Positions 48,055 to 56,650 of a stretch of 64,000 nt of DNA are shown here, one piece after another (the first letter of the stretch is position 1; each line of letters starts with the position of its first letter). The notes under the pieces are model-generated. The model saw only the letters and a program-made list of their open reading frames with translations, had not been told where the DNA came from and did no database searches. Position numbers and translations under genes: made by a program. The stretch is taken from NCBI GenBank assembly GCA_963764665.1, contig CAVXTL010000026.1, positions 199,314 to 263,313 on the forward strand. Reading direction: 5' to 3'. The DNA is from JACVRW01 sp963764665 (GTDB lineage Bacteria > Actinomycetota > Thermoleophilia > Solirubrobacterales > Thermoleophilaceae).

Positions 48055-49214
48055 GCGCGTGGCCACTCGCTCAGCCAAGCCCTGGTCAGAGAGCTCCGGC
48101 TGAGCTGTCGGTGGCTCCTGTAGCCGTTCCTCGCGAGCGTGCGATCCAATTCGGCCAGCAGAGTCCGCATGACACGCGCCACGCCCGCTTGCCCGTCCAG
48201 GGCCAGCCCATAGACGTACGGGCGGCCGATCAGCACGGCGTCTGCGCCCAGCGCGAGCGCCTTGTAGGCGTCAAAGCCCGTGCGGATGCCGGAATCGAAC
48301 AGAACGGCGAGCCGATCGCCGACCGCGTCCACGATCGGGGGCAGGGCGTCGAGCGACGCGATCGCGCCGTCGACCTGGCGGCCGCCGTGATTCGAGACCA
48401 CGATTCCGTCGATGCGGTGCTTCGCCGCGAGCTTCGCGTCCCGGACGCTCTGGATTCCCTTCAGCAGGATCGGGCCGTCCCAGTTCCTGCGAATCAGCGG
48501 CAGCTGCTTCCAGCTCAGTCCAGGGTTCTGGAACAGCGTCGCAAAGGTGATGCCGGCGGCCACCGGGTCCTGGGCCGCCGGCACGGTCAGGCGGCGGTTG
48601 AAGACCGGGTCGCTGGTGTAGTTCGCGATCCCGAGATTCTCGAGAAACGGTGAGTAGCCGCGGTCCAGATCGAGTGGTCGCCATCCCAACTGGGTCGTGT
48701 CGAGGGTGATGACGAGGTGCGTGTACTTGGCCGCGCGAGCACGTCGCAGGAAGCTCACGGTGAGCTCGTCGTCGCGCGGCCAGTAGAGCTGGTACCAGCG
48801 CGATCCCTCGCCGTTGGCCGCAGCCACCTCTTCCATGGAGTAGGCGGCCTGAGTGGAATGGATGTACGTGAGCTTCAGGTCCGCGGCGGCGCGGGCGCTG
48901 GCCAGATCACCTTCCGGGTGCGCCAGCGTCTGCACCCCCACGGGTGCGAAGAGCACAGGGGCGGGCATGCGGGTCCCGAGAACGGTCGTCGACAGATCGC
49001 GGGCCGGGCGCTTGCGCCGCCGCCGCCGTTTGATCCGCCACTGCCGGAAAGCCGTCGCGTTCGCGCGCATGGTCTCGCGATTGCCGGCGCCGGCCAGGAT
49101 GTACGCCAGAGGCTCCGGCTCCAGCACCTGGACGGCCCTCTCCTCCAACTGCGAGAGATCCTCGGGGATCGCCCCCGCGCCCGTCGCGCCGATTGAGGTC
49201 ACGGCGTGCAACAT
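46914..49214 (-). CDS. FMN-dependent alpha-hydroxy-acid oxidase; intact copy running in frame into a decayed second copy
   Basis: The first module (about 385 residues, from ATG 49214) is complete: 'MPAPVLFAPVGVQTLAHPEG', 'YTHLVITLDTTQLGWRPLDL', 'LLKGIQSVRDAKLAAKHRID', catalytic 'IVVSNHGGRQVDGAIASLDA' and 'RTGFDAYKALALGADAVLIG'. This is the lactate 2-monooxygenase/glycolate oxidase family. No stop follows; the frame passes through an out-of-frame Tat-signal region into a second, shorter copy of the same family. The natural end of the first gene is probably near 48080. Enzymes here oxidise L-2-hydroxy acids using FMN. Confidence 0.75.
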   Translation of the reverse strand: MLHAVTSIGATGAGAIPEDLSQLEERAVQVLEPEPLAYILAGAGNRETMRANATAFRQWRIKRRRRRKRPARDLSTTVLGTRMPAPVLFAPVGVQTLAHPEGDLASARAAADLKLTYIHSTQAAYSMEEVAAANGEGSRWYQLYWPRDDELTVSFLRRARAAKYTHLVITLDTTQLGWRPLDLDRGYSPFLENLGIANYTSDPVFNRRLTVPAAQDPVAAGITFATLFQNPGLSWKQLPLIRRNWDGPILLKGIQSVRDAKLAAKHRIDGIVVSNHGGRQVDGAIASLDALPPIVDAVGDRLAVLFDSGIRTGFDAYKALALGADAVLIGRPYVYGLALDGQAGVARVMRTLLAELDRTLARNGYRSHRQLSRSSLTRAWLSEWPRACPSTPVASSSVRSARWPPPPCSSPERSPPAARCPGSRDSAQASPPAAPSSYYTYQSEIYLEGMAQGQVPKVTTNLSKLETRAARVLDRRARDYFLAAAGGAEAARANARAFRGWRIIPRMFIDRAERDVSTTILGTRMPAPVIFAPVGRQRLAHPEGELASARAAADLELTYIQSARAGYSIEEVAAANGTGSRWYQMDWPGDGDPNLSSLRRARAAGYTHLLITPPRPGRSWRPLRRIRKSWDGPILLRGVRTAKDAKLAARRRFDGIVVSNYCGRQGDRAIGSVHALPRIVDAVGDRLAVLFDSGVRTGTDTYKALALGADAVLVGRPYVYGLALDGQEGVRHVMRTLLAEFDLSLANGGYRSHRKLSRDDLSRFRG

Positions 49215-49258
49215 ATTGGTCGGCACGCCCTGAGGTGAAGGAGATGATCCGGACTGAT

Positions 49259-49666
49259 CTACGGCGAGCTGGGGGCGTTCGCGCCCGGGTCCGGAGCGGG
49301 GCGGCCGTTTCCCGCGGCCGCGACCGCCGACAGCACACCGAAGACGCCGGCTATCGCGAGCACTCCGGTACGAGCCTGGCGCGGTATGCCCCGGCCGGCC
49401 GCCCAGCTGGCGCCGAAGTCGACCGCGTCGCACGCCGCCGCCGCAGCAAGCCACGGCCGCGCCGAGCCGTCATTACGCGCCACCGCCTGCACGCCGCCGA
49501 GGCCTACCGCGAGGTCGCGAGCGCCCACGGCGCGCGCGAGCACCTGTGCGCCGGGGAGCCGGGCCTGCTTCCCGATCCAGCCTCGCTCCATGAGCTCCGG
49601 CTGCGCGATGAAGGCGACGCCGAAGACGAACCGGCCGAATGAGATGAGCCCGGCGAGGATGCGCAT
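49259..49666 (-). CDS. Small membrane protein (DUF4267-like)
   Basis: 135 residues with about three to four hydrophobic helices: 'ILAGLISFGRFVFGVAFIAQ', 'VLARAVGARDLAVGLGGVQA', 'TGVLAIAGVFGVLSAVAAAG'. The 'AQVLARAVGARDLAVGLGG' stretch resembles DUF4267-type proteins. Unknown role. The ATG 49666 is preceded by weak purines. Confidence 0.6.
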   Translation of the reverse strand: MRILAGLISFGRFVFGVAFIAQPELMERGWIGKQARLPGAQVLARAVGARDLAVGLGGVQAVARNDGSARPWLAAAAACDAVDFGASWAAGRGIPRQARTGVLAIAGVFGVLSAVAAAGNGRPAPDPGANAPSSP

Positions 49667-49706
49667 GGGCGTTGTCTACCAGACCGGTCGCGCCGTGGCG
49701 CGGCGC

Positions 49707-49913
49707 TCAGCCCTGCCGCGCCTCGCGCGACGCCGCGCTGATCGTCTTGAAGACGTACAGCACCGAAAGCACGAAGAAGATGCCCCCCAGAAGGGCGCGC
49801 ACCTGATCCGCCTCCAGTGGCGCGCGCTTTGCCACCGGGTCGGCTATCCCGTCCGCCACCTTCTCCCGCCAGCCCTGCAGACCGGCCTGTCCCAGCTTCG
49901 TGGCCGTGGCCAT
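49707..49913 (-). CDS. Small single-helix membrane protein
   Basis: 68 residues from ATG 49913, which has AAAGGGAG upstream. A soluble amphipathic N-terminus (TKLGQAGLQGWREKVADGIA) precedes one membrane helix 'LLGGIFFVLSVLYVFKTISA'. Function unknown. Confidence 0.6.
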   Translation of the reverse strand: MATATKLGQAGLQGWREKVADGIADPVAKRAPLEADQVRALLGGIFFVLSVLYVFKTISAASREARQG

Positions 49914-49969
49914 GTTGGCTCCCTTTCCGTTGCCTTCGCCTCGGCTCCTCATACCCGGGCCGGCGGCCG

Positions 49970-50464
49970 TCACCCTGGGCCGTGCTCCTCCCACAGCTCA
50001 GCCGTCCGGACCTCGGCCCGCTCGTCGTGGGTCTGCTGGAAGTTCCGGCCGCCGCGGGCGAAGGTTGCGGCCACCGCCGGGGGCACCTCGTCCTCGCCGA
50101 AGCGCCGGTCGAGCCACGTGGCGGGCCTCACGTGGTGGATGCCGACCTCGCGGGCCGCGGCCGAGTCGTCGTAGCGCCAGGGGCCGGCGATCCGTCCCAG
50201 GCGATAGGTCCCGTCGGCCGTGCGGGTCCAGACGAGCGCACCCTCGGGCAGCTCTGCGAAGCGGCGGAGCATCCGGCCGGCCTTGTCGCCATGAGCATCG
50301 GCGGCCGCGGCGACCGCCTCGCCGACGGTCGCCGGGCGCGTCGGGAGCGCGTCGCCGATTCCGACCAGGCCCTGCTCGACCCCGTGCTCTGCGCCCGCTC
50401 CATCGGGGGCGTCGCGGTCGCGGGCGCGCATCGGGGCGCGGTAGACCGGAGGGACGCGCGTCAC
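49970..50464 (-). CDS. Hypothetical protein with EVE-like/beta-barrel features
   Basis: 164 residues. The part 'LVWTRTADGTYRLGRIAGPW' followed by 'VGIHHVRPATWLDRRFGEDE' resembles small beta-barrel modules in type IV restriction and EVE-like proteins, which read modified bases or RNA. The end 'AVAATFARGGRNFQQTHDER' also has this look. It is five bases after the Lrp gene, so co-transcribed with it. The function is a guess. Confidence 0.55.
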   Translation of the reverse strand: MTRVPPVYRAPMRARDRDAPDGAGAEHGVEQGLVGIGDALPTRPATVGEAVAAAADAHGDKAGRMLRRFAELPEGALVWTRTADGTYRLGRIAGPWRYDDSAAAREVGIHHVRPATWLDRRFGEDEVPPAVAATFARGGRNFQQTHDERAEVRTAELWEEHGPG

Positions 50465-50469
50465 CCTGC

Positions 50470-50931
50470 TCAGGGTCGCGAGCGGCCCGCGGGGCCCGAC
50501 CGGGACCCAAGCACGATCAGCGTCTTGGTGCCGGTCACGTTCCCGCTGCGCCGGATGCGATCTATCACGCGCTTGAGGTGGTCGAGATCCGTGACTCGGA
50601 GTCGAACCAGCGCGTCCGGGTCGCCGGCGATCGTAAACGCCTCGACCAGCTCCGGAAGATCTGCGACCGTGCCGTCGATGTCGGCCACCTGGGTCGTCCC
50701 CGTGAAGCGGAGCTCGGTGAATGCCTCGACGTCGCTCCCGAGCCTGGTGTGGTCGAGCACCGCGGTATAGCCGGTGATGACGCCCAGCGATTCCAGGCGA
50801 TCGATCCGGCGCTTGGCGGCCGCCGGCGACAGTCCCACTCGTCGTCCGATCTCACTCGCGGACCGCCGCCCGTCGTCGAGGAGCAACCCCACGATGGCGC
50901 GGTCGAGATCGTCAACCTCTGTTCGCGCCAT
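50470..50931 (-). CDS. Lrp/AsnC-family transcriptional regulator
   Basis: 153 residues: HTH 'DGRRSASEIGRRVGLSPAAA' and 'KRRIDRLESLGVITGYTAVL', then the RAM ligand domain with 'LPELVEAFTIAGDPDALVRL' and 'IRRSGNVTGTKTLIVL'. These regulators sense amino acids. Divergent from the AceE/transketolase-like gene, which it probably controls; the 109-bp gap is AT-richer than its surroundings. Confidence 0.93.
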   Translation of the reverse strand: MARTEVDDLDRAIVGLLLDDGRRSASEIGRRVGLSPAAAKRRIDRLESLGVITGYTAVLDHTRLGSDVEAFTELRFTGTTQVADIDGTVADLPELVEAFTIAGDPDALVRLRVTDLDHLKRVIDRIRRSGNVTGTKTLIVLGSRSGPAGRSRP

Positions 50932-51040
50932 GGGGGCAGGTTATCGCTCCGAGGCTCTCCGACGCTCAATTTGTGTGTGTCGTGTTCCTGTGAAGCGAAT
51001 ACGTTGACCTGGACGGCATCGAGATGACACTTTTCTTCAG

Positions 51041-53371
51041 ATGACTGCGACCGCACCGCCACCCCAGCCGGACCTCTCGGTGCTCGAGAAGGTCGAGAGC
51101 CGTGTGCTCTGGCTCGCCACGAGCATCGTCCACCACGCCAACAGGGTGCGGAATACGGCGTCGGGCGTGAAGGTGGGCGGCCACCAGGCGTCGTCGGCCT
51201 CGATCGTGTCGATCATGACCGCGCTGTGGTTCGAGCACCTACGCGCTCCCGACCGCGTCTCGGTCAAGCCGCACGCCGCGCCGGTACTCCACGCCATCGA
51301 ATATCTGCTCGGCCGGCTCGACAGCGATTACCTGACCACCCTCCGCCAGTTCGGCGGCCTGCAGAGCTATCCCAGCCGGCTCAAGGATCCGGTGCCGGCA
51401 GATTTCTCGACCGGCTCCGTGGGCATCGGCGCCACCGCCCCAGTCTGGGCCGCGCTCGCCCACCGGTACGTCGCCGGGCACTTCGAGGTGCCGCAGGGCG
51501 GCCGGCATATCGCGCTGCTGGGGGACGCCGAGCTGGACGAGGGGGCGTGTTGGGAGGCCATCGTCGACCCCGTGGTGCCACAGCTCGGCGAGGTGCTCTG
51601 GATCGTGGATCTGAACCGCCAGTCGCTGGACCGCATCGTGCCCCAGATCGCCGCAGGACGGCTGGCCTCGATGTTCGAGGCCGCCGGCTGGCACACCATC
51701 ACGCTCAAGTACGGCCGCCGTCTCAGTGAGCTGTTCGAGCGAGAAGGTGGCCCGATGCTTCGTCGCCGCATCGACGCGATGCCGAACGAGGAGTATCAGC
51801 GGCTGCTACGCGCCGGTCCGGAGGAGCTTCGCGAGAGGCTGCCCGGGTCCGGGCGCGGCCGTCGCGAGGTGGAGAAGCTGCTCGGGGAAGTGGAGGACCA
51901 CGATCTCGGCCGCGCGATCCGCGATCTCGGGGGCCATGACCTCCCCATGCTCCTCGAGGCGCTTGCCGAAGCGGACAAGGTCACGGACCGGCCCTCGGTG
52001 ATATTCGCTTTCACCATCAAGGCGTGGCGCCTGATGACCGAGGGGCATCCCGCCAACCATTCCGCCCTGCTGTCGAATGCGCAGTGGGAGCAACTCGGCT
52101 CCGAGCTGGGAGCCGACCCGGCCGATCCCTGGGCCCTGTTCGACGACGACTCCGCGGAGGCGCTGCTGTGCAGGCGAGCGACGGAGCGGCTGGAGCGCGA
52201 GCAGCCGAAGCCGAGCCCGGCGCCCGCGGTGCCGGCGCAGCTCGGTCGAGAGCACACCGGTGCGGCATCGACTCAGCAGGCCTTCGGCCGCTTCTTCGTC
52301 GACCTGGTGCACGGCGCGCCCGAAGTGGCCGCCCACGTCGTGACGGTCAGCCCCGATGTCGCCTCCTCGACCAATCTGGGTGGCTGGATCAACCGTGCCG
52401 GGATCTGGAACCCCGGGGAGCGGATCGACTGGTTCGCCGACGACACCGACACGCTGGTGCGCTGGCGCGAGACCGAACACGGACAGCACATCGAGCTGGG
52501 CATCGCCGAGGGCAACCTGGTCGGGTTGCTGGGTGAGCTGGGCCTCACCTGGTCCCGGGACGGACAGACACTCCTGCCGATCGGGACCATCTACGACCCG
52601 TTCGTGAATCGCGCACTCGAGCCCTGGTCGTTCGGCATGTACGCGGGCGGGCAGTCGATCCTCGTCGGCACACCTTCGGGAGTGACGCTCGCGCCCGAAG
52701 GCGGGGCCCACCAGTCGATCATCACGCCGTCCGTGGGTCTCGAGCAGCCCGGCTGCATCGCCTGGGAACCGGCTTTCGCCCAGGATCTCGAGTGGACGCT
52801 TCTGCACGCCCTGTCCCTCCTGGGCCGTCCAGGTGGGTGCTCCTCGTACTTCAGGCTGAGCACACGGCCGATCGATCAGGCGCTGGCCACCGTGCCCGAT
52901 GACCCGGACCTACGCGAAGGCCGCCGGCGGCTCGCGGTCAGCGGCGGATACCGGCTGCGAGCGGCGGAAGCCGCCCCGCAGGTGGTTCTCGTGTGCATGG
53001 GGGCGATGGTTCCCGAGACGCTCACGGCAGCCGACGAGCTGGAGGCAGCCGGGATTCCGGCAGACGTGGTCTGCGTGGTATCGGCCGACCTGGTCTTTCG
53101 CGCTCTGCGCGCCCGCGACGGCCTGGCCGAGGGCGCCGACGATGTACTGGACGCGTTGTTCCCGGCCGACCGCGCCGCACCGATCGTGTCAGTGCTCGAC
53201 GGCCACCCGCACACGCTCAGCTTCCTCTCGGCGATTCGCTGCATGCCGATCGCCTGCCTCGGGGTCGACGACTTCGGCCAATCGGGTGACGTGCAGGACC
53301 TCTACGAGCACTTCGGCATCGACGCGGACACCATCGTTGGGGCTGCGATCGACCTGATCGACGGCGGCTAG
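51041..53371 (+). CDS. AceE/transketolase-like thiamine diphosphate enzyme
   Basis: 776 residues, close to but shorter than homodimeric pyruvate dehydrogenase E1 (about 890). ThDP motif 'IALLGDAELDEGACWEAIVD' with 'VLWIVDLNRQSLDR'; pyrimidine domain 'RETEHGQHIELGIAEGNLVG'; and a C-terminal transketolase domain 'QVVLVCMGAMVPETLTAADE'. The N-terminal 'GGHQASSASIVSIMTALWFE' is like AceE and differs from true transketolase. Substrate unclear, perhaps a 2-oxo acid; control by the divergent Lrp regulator points to amino-acid-derived 2-oxo acids. Confidence 0.85.
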   Translation: MTATAPPPQPDLSVLEKVESRVLWLATSIVHHANRVRNTASGVKVGGHQASSASIVSIMTALWFEHLRAPDRVSVKPHAAPVLHAIEYLLGRLDSDYLTTLRQFGGLQSYPSRLKDPVPADFSTGSVGIGATAPVWAALAHRYVAGHFEVPQGGRHIALLGDAELDEGACWEAIVDPVVPQLGEVLWIVDLNRQSLDRIVPQIAAGRLASMFEAAGWHTITLKYGRRLSELFEREGGPMLRRRIDAMPNEEYQRLLRAGPEELRERLPGSGRGRREVEKLLGEVEDHDLGRAIRDLGGHDLPMLLEALAEADKVTDRPSVIFAFTIKAWRLMTEGHPANHSALLSNAQWEQLGSELGADPADPWALFDDDSAEALLCRRATERLEREQPKPSPAPAVPAQLGREHTGAASTQQAFGRFFVDLVHGAPEVAAHVVTVSPDVASSTNLGGWINRAGIWNPGERIDWFADDTDTLVRWRETEHGQHIELGIAEGNLVGLLGELGLTWSRDGQTLLPIGTIYDPFVNRALEPWSFGMYAGGQSILVGTPSGVTLAPEGGAHQSIITPSVGLEQPGCIAWEPAFAQDLEWTLLHALSLLGRPGGCSSYFRLSTRPIDQALATVPDDPDLREGRRRLAVSGGYRLRAAEAAPQVVLVCMGAMVPETLTAADELEAAGIPADVVCVVSADLVFRALRARDGLAEGADDVLDALFPADRAAPIVSVLDGHPHTLSFLSAIRCMPIACLGVDDFGQSGDVQDLYEHFGIDADTIVGAAIDLIDGG

Positions 53372-53988
53372 CCCACTGCCGCTCGCAGCTGGGACAGCGC
53401 GGGTCCGTGCAGCTCGGCCGCGAGCTCGCGTGCCCGCTCGATACGCACGCGTTGGACCATCCAGTCGAGCTTCTCGGCGGCCTTGGCAAGGTCGCACTCG
53501 CCGCGCTCGACCCATGTCGCCGCGAGTGCGGCATTGACTTCCAGCCAGGACAGCGAATCGGCGGCCTGGGCAAGGTCGCCCTCGGGACTGCCGCCGAACT
53601 CGTGCTCGCGGATCGGCACGGCCACGCCCTCCACGAAACGAGCGGAGGCTCCGCGGTCGCGCAGCCAGTCGGCGACCACCTGCGCAGAGCGCTCGCAATG
53701 CCGCCGGTTGTACACGGGGTCGTCCCAGGCCGTGCCGGCCTTGTCGAGGACGGGGCCACCCGGGACCGACCGCTCCATGTCATGGGTCAGCACGGCGATC
53801 ACAAGCGGCTCGGACGCCTCCGGCTCGAGCGCAAGCAGCCAGTCAGCCGACCGCGACAGGTGCTCGCCGTCGTAGTACGGGGCGATCCAGGCGAGCGCGT
53901 CCGCGCGCAGCCGGCGGAACTCGTCGCTAAGGGGGCGCTCCGGCAGCCAGCCCGGCGGTGGCGCTCCCGAGAGCGCGGGGGAGCTCAC
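53368..53988 (-). CDS. HD-domain-type hydrolase
   Basis: 206 residues. 'PLVIAVLTHDMERSVPGGPV' contains an HD pair; 'NRRHCERSAQVVADWLRDRG' and 'GVAVPIREHEFGG' supply further His ligands, as in HD-type phosphohydrolases. The rest is helical. It is coupled to the amidase gene upstream by a GTGA overlap, so it works in the same operon. The substrate (phosphate ester or otherwise) is not known. Confidence 0.65.
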   Translation of the reverse strand: MSSPALSGAPPPGWLPERPLSDEFRRLRADALAWIAPYYDGEHLSRSADWLLALEPEASEPLVIAVLTHDMERSVPGGPVLDKAGTAWDDPVYNRRHCERSAQVVADWLRDRGASARFVEGVAVPIREHEFGGSPEGDLAQAADSLSWLEVNAALAATWVERGECDLAKAAEKLDWMVQRVRIERARELAAELHGPALSQLRAAVG

Positions 53989-54635
53989 ACCACCGTGGTG
54001 CCGGCAGGGTCGGGCAGGCCGGCGAGGTATTCGAGCGCTTCCTCGGACCCGATGACGTCGGCGTACTTCGCCTGCATGTCGAAGAGGTTCGCCTCGTGAG
54101 GTCCTGCCGCGCGGTCGCCCACGCAGTCACGGACCACGAGTGTCTGAAAGCCGTACTGCATGCTGTCTACGACGCTCGCCCGCACGCACCCGCTCGTGGT
54201 CGCCCCGCAGACGATCACCGTGTCGACCTCGTGGGCGGCGAGGATCGCGGCGAGGTTGGTTCCGAAGAAGGCCGAGGCGCCCTTCTTGACCACCACGACA
54301 TCCTCGGCGGCGACCTGCAGCCGCGGGTCGAGCTCCACGGCGGGAGTGCCCTCCACGAGCGCGGTGGCGCCCGGGAACTTGGTCGGCCAGGCGCCCGCGT
54401 CGCGCAGGCTCGGGTGAAACGAGATCAGCGTGAACAGGACAGGCCGCTGCTTGGCCCGAGTCGCCTCGGCAAGCTGCGCCGTCCGGCCCACCTCGGCCGT
54501 CAGGTCGGCGCCGGTGGGGAACGCGGGGTCCGTGAAGCCGCGGGTGAAGTCGACGACCACGAGCGCCGGTCGAGTGCCGCGCTCGATCGAGTGGCCGAAG
54601 CCGGCGCGTTCGTAAACATCCTGGCTGGGGGTCAA
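53985..54635 (-). CDS. Isochorismatase-family amidohydrolase (N-carbamoylsarcosine/maleamate amidase type)
   Basis: 216 residues from TTG 54635 (GGAGG upstream). Catalytic triad visible: D29 in 'ALVVVDFTRGFTDP', Lys at about 117 in 'VVVVKKGASAFFGTNL', and C150 in 'VIVCGATTSGCVRASVVD'. 'ATTSGCVRA' is typical of N-carbamoylsarcosine amidase; maleamate amidase (NicF) and related deaminating amidases share it. Together with the NicX-like gene in the same regulon, a ring-derived amide substrate is plausible. A GntR operator lies 20 bp upstream. Transcribed away from the GntR gene. Confidence 0.88.
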   Translation of the reverse strand: MTPSQDVYERAGFGHSIERGTRPALVVVDFTRGFTDPAFPTGADLTAEVGRTAQLAEATRAKQRPVLFTLISFHPSLRDAGAWPTKFPGATALVEGTPAVELDPRLQVAAEDVVVVKKGASAFFGTNLAAILAAHEVDTVIVCGATTSGCVRASVVDSMQYGFQTLVVRDCVGDRAAGPHEANLFDMQAKYADVIGSEEALEYLAGLPDPAGTTVV

Positions 54636-54655
54636 AACGCCTCCGTCGTACGGGC

Positions 54656-54673
54656 GTGCATACAGGCATGCAC
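54656..54673. promoter_or_regulatory. GntR-type operator 1 (amidase/gntR divergent region)
   Basis: GTGCAT-N6-ATGCAC, a perfect palindrome, sits between the divergent amidase and GntR starts. The core TGCATACA...CATGCACA recurs before the BMP lipoprotein gene. Confidence 0.65.
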
Positions 54674-54737
54674 AAGTATATTTCCAAGTGCAACCGGTTG
54701 GATCGGATCCGGGCACCGGCATAGTCTTTACCGACCA

Positions 54738-55415
54738 GTGAGCATTTTCTCCCCAAACGAGCGCCAGGTTCCCGAGAGGACGAGTGTCGCGCTTGCCCGG
54801 ACGATCCGGGCCGCGATCCTCGACGGACGCCTCGAGCCCTACCAGGCCCTCCCGGAGGTCGAGCTGTCACGCCAGCTGGGCACCAGCCGCACCCCGATCC
54901 GGGAGGCGCTGCTGCTGCTCGAGCGCGAGGGCCTGATCGAGGGCGCCCCCAACCGCGGCTCGACGGTGAAGGGGTACGAGCCGGCCGAGCTCAGGGAGTT
55001 CTACACGCTGCGCGCGGTGCTCGAGGGACACGCAGCGCGCACCGCCGCGGAGCGCATTGACGACCGCGAGCTCGAGCGGCTCGAGGAGAGCTGCGATCGC
55101 TTCAGCAAGCTGCGGACCTCCAAGGAGAACCTCACCCGGCTCGCGGACGAGAACTTCACCTTCCACGAGGTCATTCTGCACGCCGCCAACATCGACAAGC
55201 TCACGCGGATGGTGCGCGAGGTGACTGCCGTCCCGCCGATATACCGGTCCTACATGGCCTACTCCGACGATCACCGGAAGACCGTCGAGCGGGAGCATCG
55301 GGCGATTGCCCGGGCCCTCGCCGACCGCGACGGAGAGCATGCGGCCGAGCTGATGCAGGCACACGTGATCTGGGCGCGGGACCTGGCGATGAAGCACTTC
55401 CCGCAGTCCACCTGA
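54738..55415 (+). CDS. GntR-family (FCD subfamily) transcriptional regulator
   Basis: 225 residues. Winged helix 'RTIRAAILDGRLEPYQALPE' and 'LSRQLGTSRTPIREALLLLE'; then the FCD ligand domain with 'YTLRAVLEGHAARTAAERID' and metal-ligand positions in 'DENFTFHEVILHAANIDKL' and 'EREHRAIARALADRDGEHAA'. FCD regulators usually repress catabolic genes until a carboxylate ligand binds. GTG 54738 lies close behind a TAGTCT -10-like box, so the mRNA may be nearly leaderless. Confidence 0.94.
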   Translation: MSIFSPNERQVPERTSVALARTIRAAILDGRLEPYQALPEVELSRQLGTSRTPIREALLLLEREGLIEGAPNRGSTVKGYEPAELREFYTLRAVLEGHAARTAAERIDDRELERLEESCDRFSKLRTSKENLTRLADENFTFHEVILHAANIDKLTRMVREVTAVPPIYRSYMAYSDDHRKTVEREHRAIARALADRDGEHAAELMQAHVIWARDLAMKHFPQST

Positions 55416-55419
55416 GGGC

Positions 55420-55452
55420 GCCCGGAGCAGGCTGATCGGGCCTTCCTTTTTT
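55420..55452 (+). terminator. Terminator after the GntR gene
   Basis: Stem GCCCG and CGGGC around a 12-base loop, followed by CTTCCTTTTTT. It separates the regulator from the importer operon. Confidence 0.6.
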
Positions 55453-55480
55453 AAGGGGATGTGTGCTGTCGCCCCGGTGC

Positions 55481-55497
55481 TTGCATACAACATGCAC
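55481..55497. promoter_or_regulatory. GntR-type operator 2 (upstream of the BMP lipoprotein)
   Basis: TTGCATACAACATGCAC, sharing TGCATACA and CATGCACA with operator 1 and one base shorter in the centre. It lies 67 bp before the BMP gene start, in the promoter region. Confidence 0.65.
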
Positions 55498-55563
55498 ACC
55501 ACTGTAGGGTCCGCCCAGGCAACCGTCCGCTTCGGGTTCGGAGCGACAAGAGGGGATATAGGG

Positions 55564-56628
55564 ATGCGCAGATCCGGTATCCGCAGCGGCCTAGTCGCGC
55601 TGCTGCTCGTGCTGTTCACGCTGGGAGTCGCCGCCTGCGGCGACGACGATGACGGCGGGGGTGGCGGTGGGTCGGGCGACGCCGCGAGTGACAACGGCGG
55701 CGGTCCCGAGAAGGTCAAGACCGCCGTCCTGCTCAACGGCAAGGCTGACGACCAGACGTGGAACACGAGCATGTCGGACTCGGTGGAGCGGGTGAAGGAG
55801 TCCGCCGGCCTCGACGTGATCAACACGCTCGAATCCGTGACCCCGGCAGACGGCGCGCGCGCCATGCGCGAGGTCATCGAGCAGGGCGGTGCCGAGCTGG
55901 TCGTCCTGCACGCCTCTGCACTCGACCAGGCGACCAAGGAGGTCGCGGCCGAGCATCCCGAGGTCTGTTACCTGCAGGCGTTCGGAACGGACAAGCCCGG
56001 ACCGAGCACGACGTTCTACTTCGACGACGCCAGCGGCGCGAACTACCTCGCCGGCATGGCGGCGGCGAGCGTGTCGAAGTCGGGCACGATCGGCGTCGTG
56101 GGCGGCGTGGACCTCGACGAGATCGTCGAGACCGTGGAGGCGTTCGAGAACGGCGCCAAGAAGATCAAGCCCAACGCCAAGGTGCTCGTCACGTGGGTCG
56201 GCGACTTCGAGGATCCGCTGAAGGGCAAGGAAGCGGGCCTGGCGCAGATCTCGCGAGGCGCGGACGTGCTCTACGCCTACGGCGACGGCACGGGCCTGGG
56301 CACGGTGGAAGCGGCTAAGGAGAAGAACGTGCCGCTGATCGGCGCGTGGTTCGACCAGTACGAGCTGGCACCCGAGCTCATGATCACGAGCTTCGTGACC
56401 GACTGGGCTCCGATCCTCACGCAGGTGGCGGACAAGGTCCGCTCCGCAGGCGCGGAGAAGTGCGGTCTCGGGGTGTATGTGGCCGACCTGAAGAACAAGG
56501 GCGTGCTGCTGGCGCCGTATCACGACTACGAGGACAAGCTCGACGAGGACGTCAAGGCCCAGATCGACGAGGCGCAGGCGGCGATAATCGCCGGCACGCT
56601 CGACCCCGTCACAGGAAAGAGCAAGTAG
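55564..56628 (+). CDS. BMP-family substrate-binding lipoprotein
   Basis: 354 residues. Signal peptide with lipobox 'LGVAACGDD' (C25). BMP/Med fold: 'KTAVLLNGKADDQTWNTSMS', 'ARAMREVIEQGGAELVVLHA', 'GANYLAGMAAASVSKSGTIG' and 'GADVLYAYGDGTGLGTVEAA'. BMP proteins bind purine/pyrimidine nucleosides or related bases. It delivers substrate to the ABC transporter encoded next. Controlled by the GntR operator. Confidence 0.93.
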   Translation: MRRSGIRSGLVALLLVLFTLGVAACGDDDDGGGGGGSGDAASDNGGGPEKVKTAVLLNGKADDQTWNTSMSDSVERVKESAGLDVINTLESVTPADGARAMREVIEQGGAELVVLHASALDQATKEVAAEHPEVCYLQAFGTDKPGPSTTFYFDDASGANYLAGMAAASVSKSGTIGVVGGVDLDEIVETVEAFENGAKKIKPNAKVLVTWVGDFEDPLKGKEAGLAQISRGADVLYAYGDGTGLGTVEAAKEKNVPLIGAWFDQYELAPELMITSFVTDWAPILTQVADKVRSAGAEKCGLGVYVADLKNKGVLLAPYHDYEDKLDEDVKAQIDEAQAAIIAGTLDPVTGKSK

Positions 56629-56650
56629 GACGACGGCAGGCGCAATCGAC

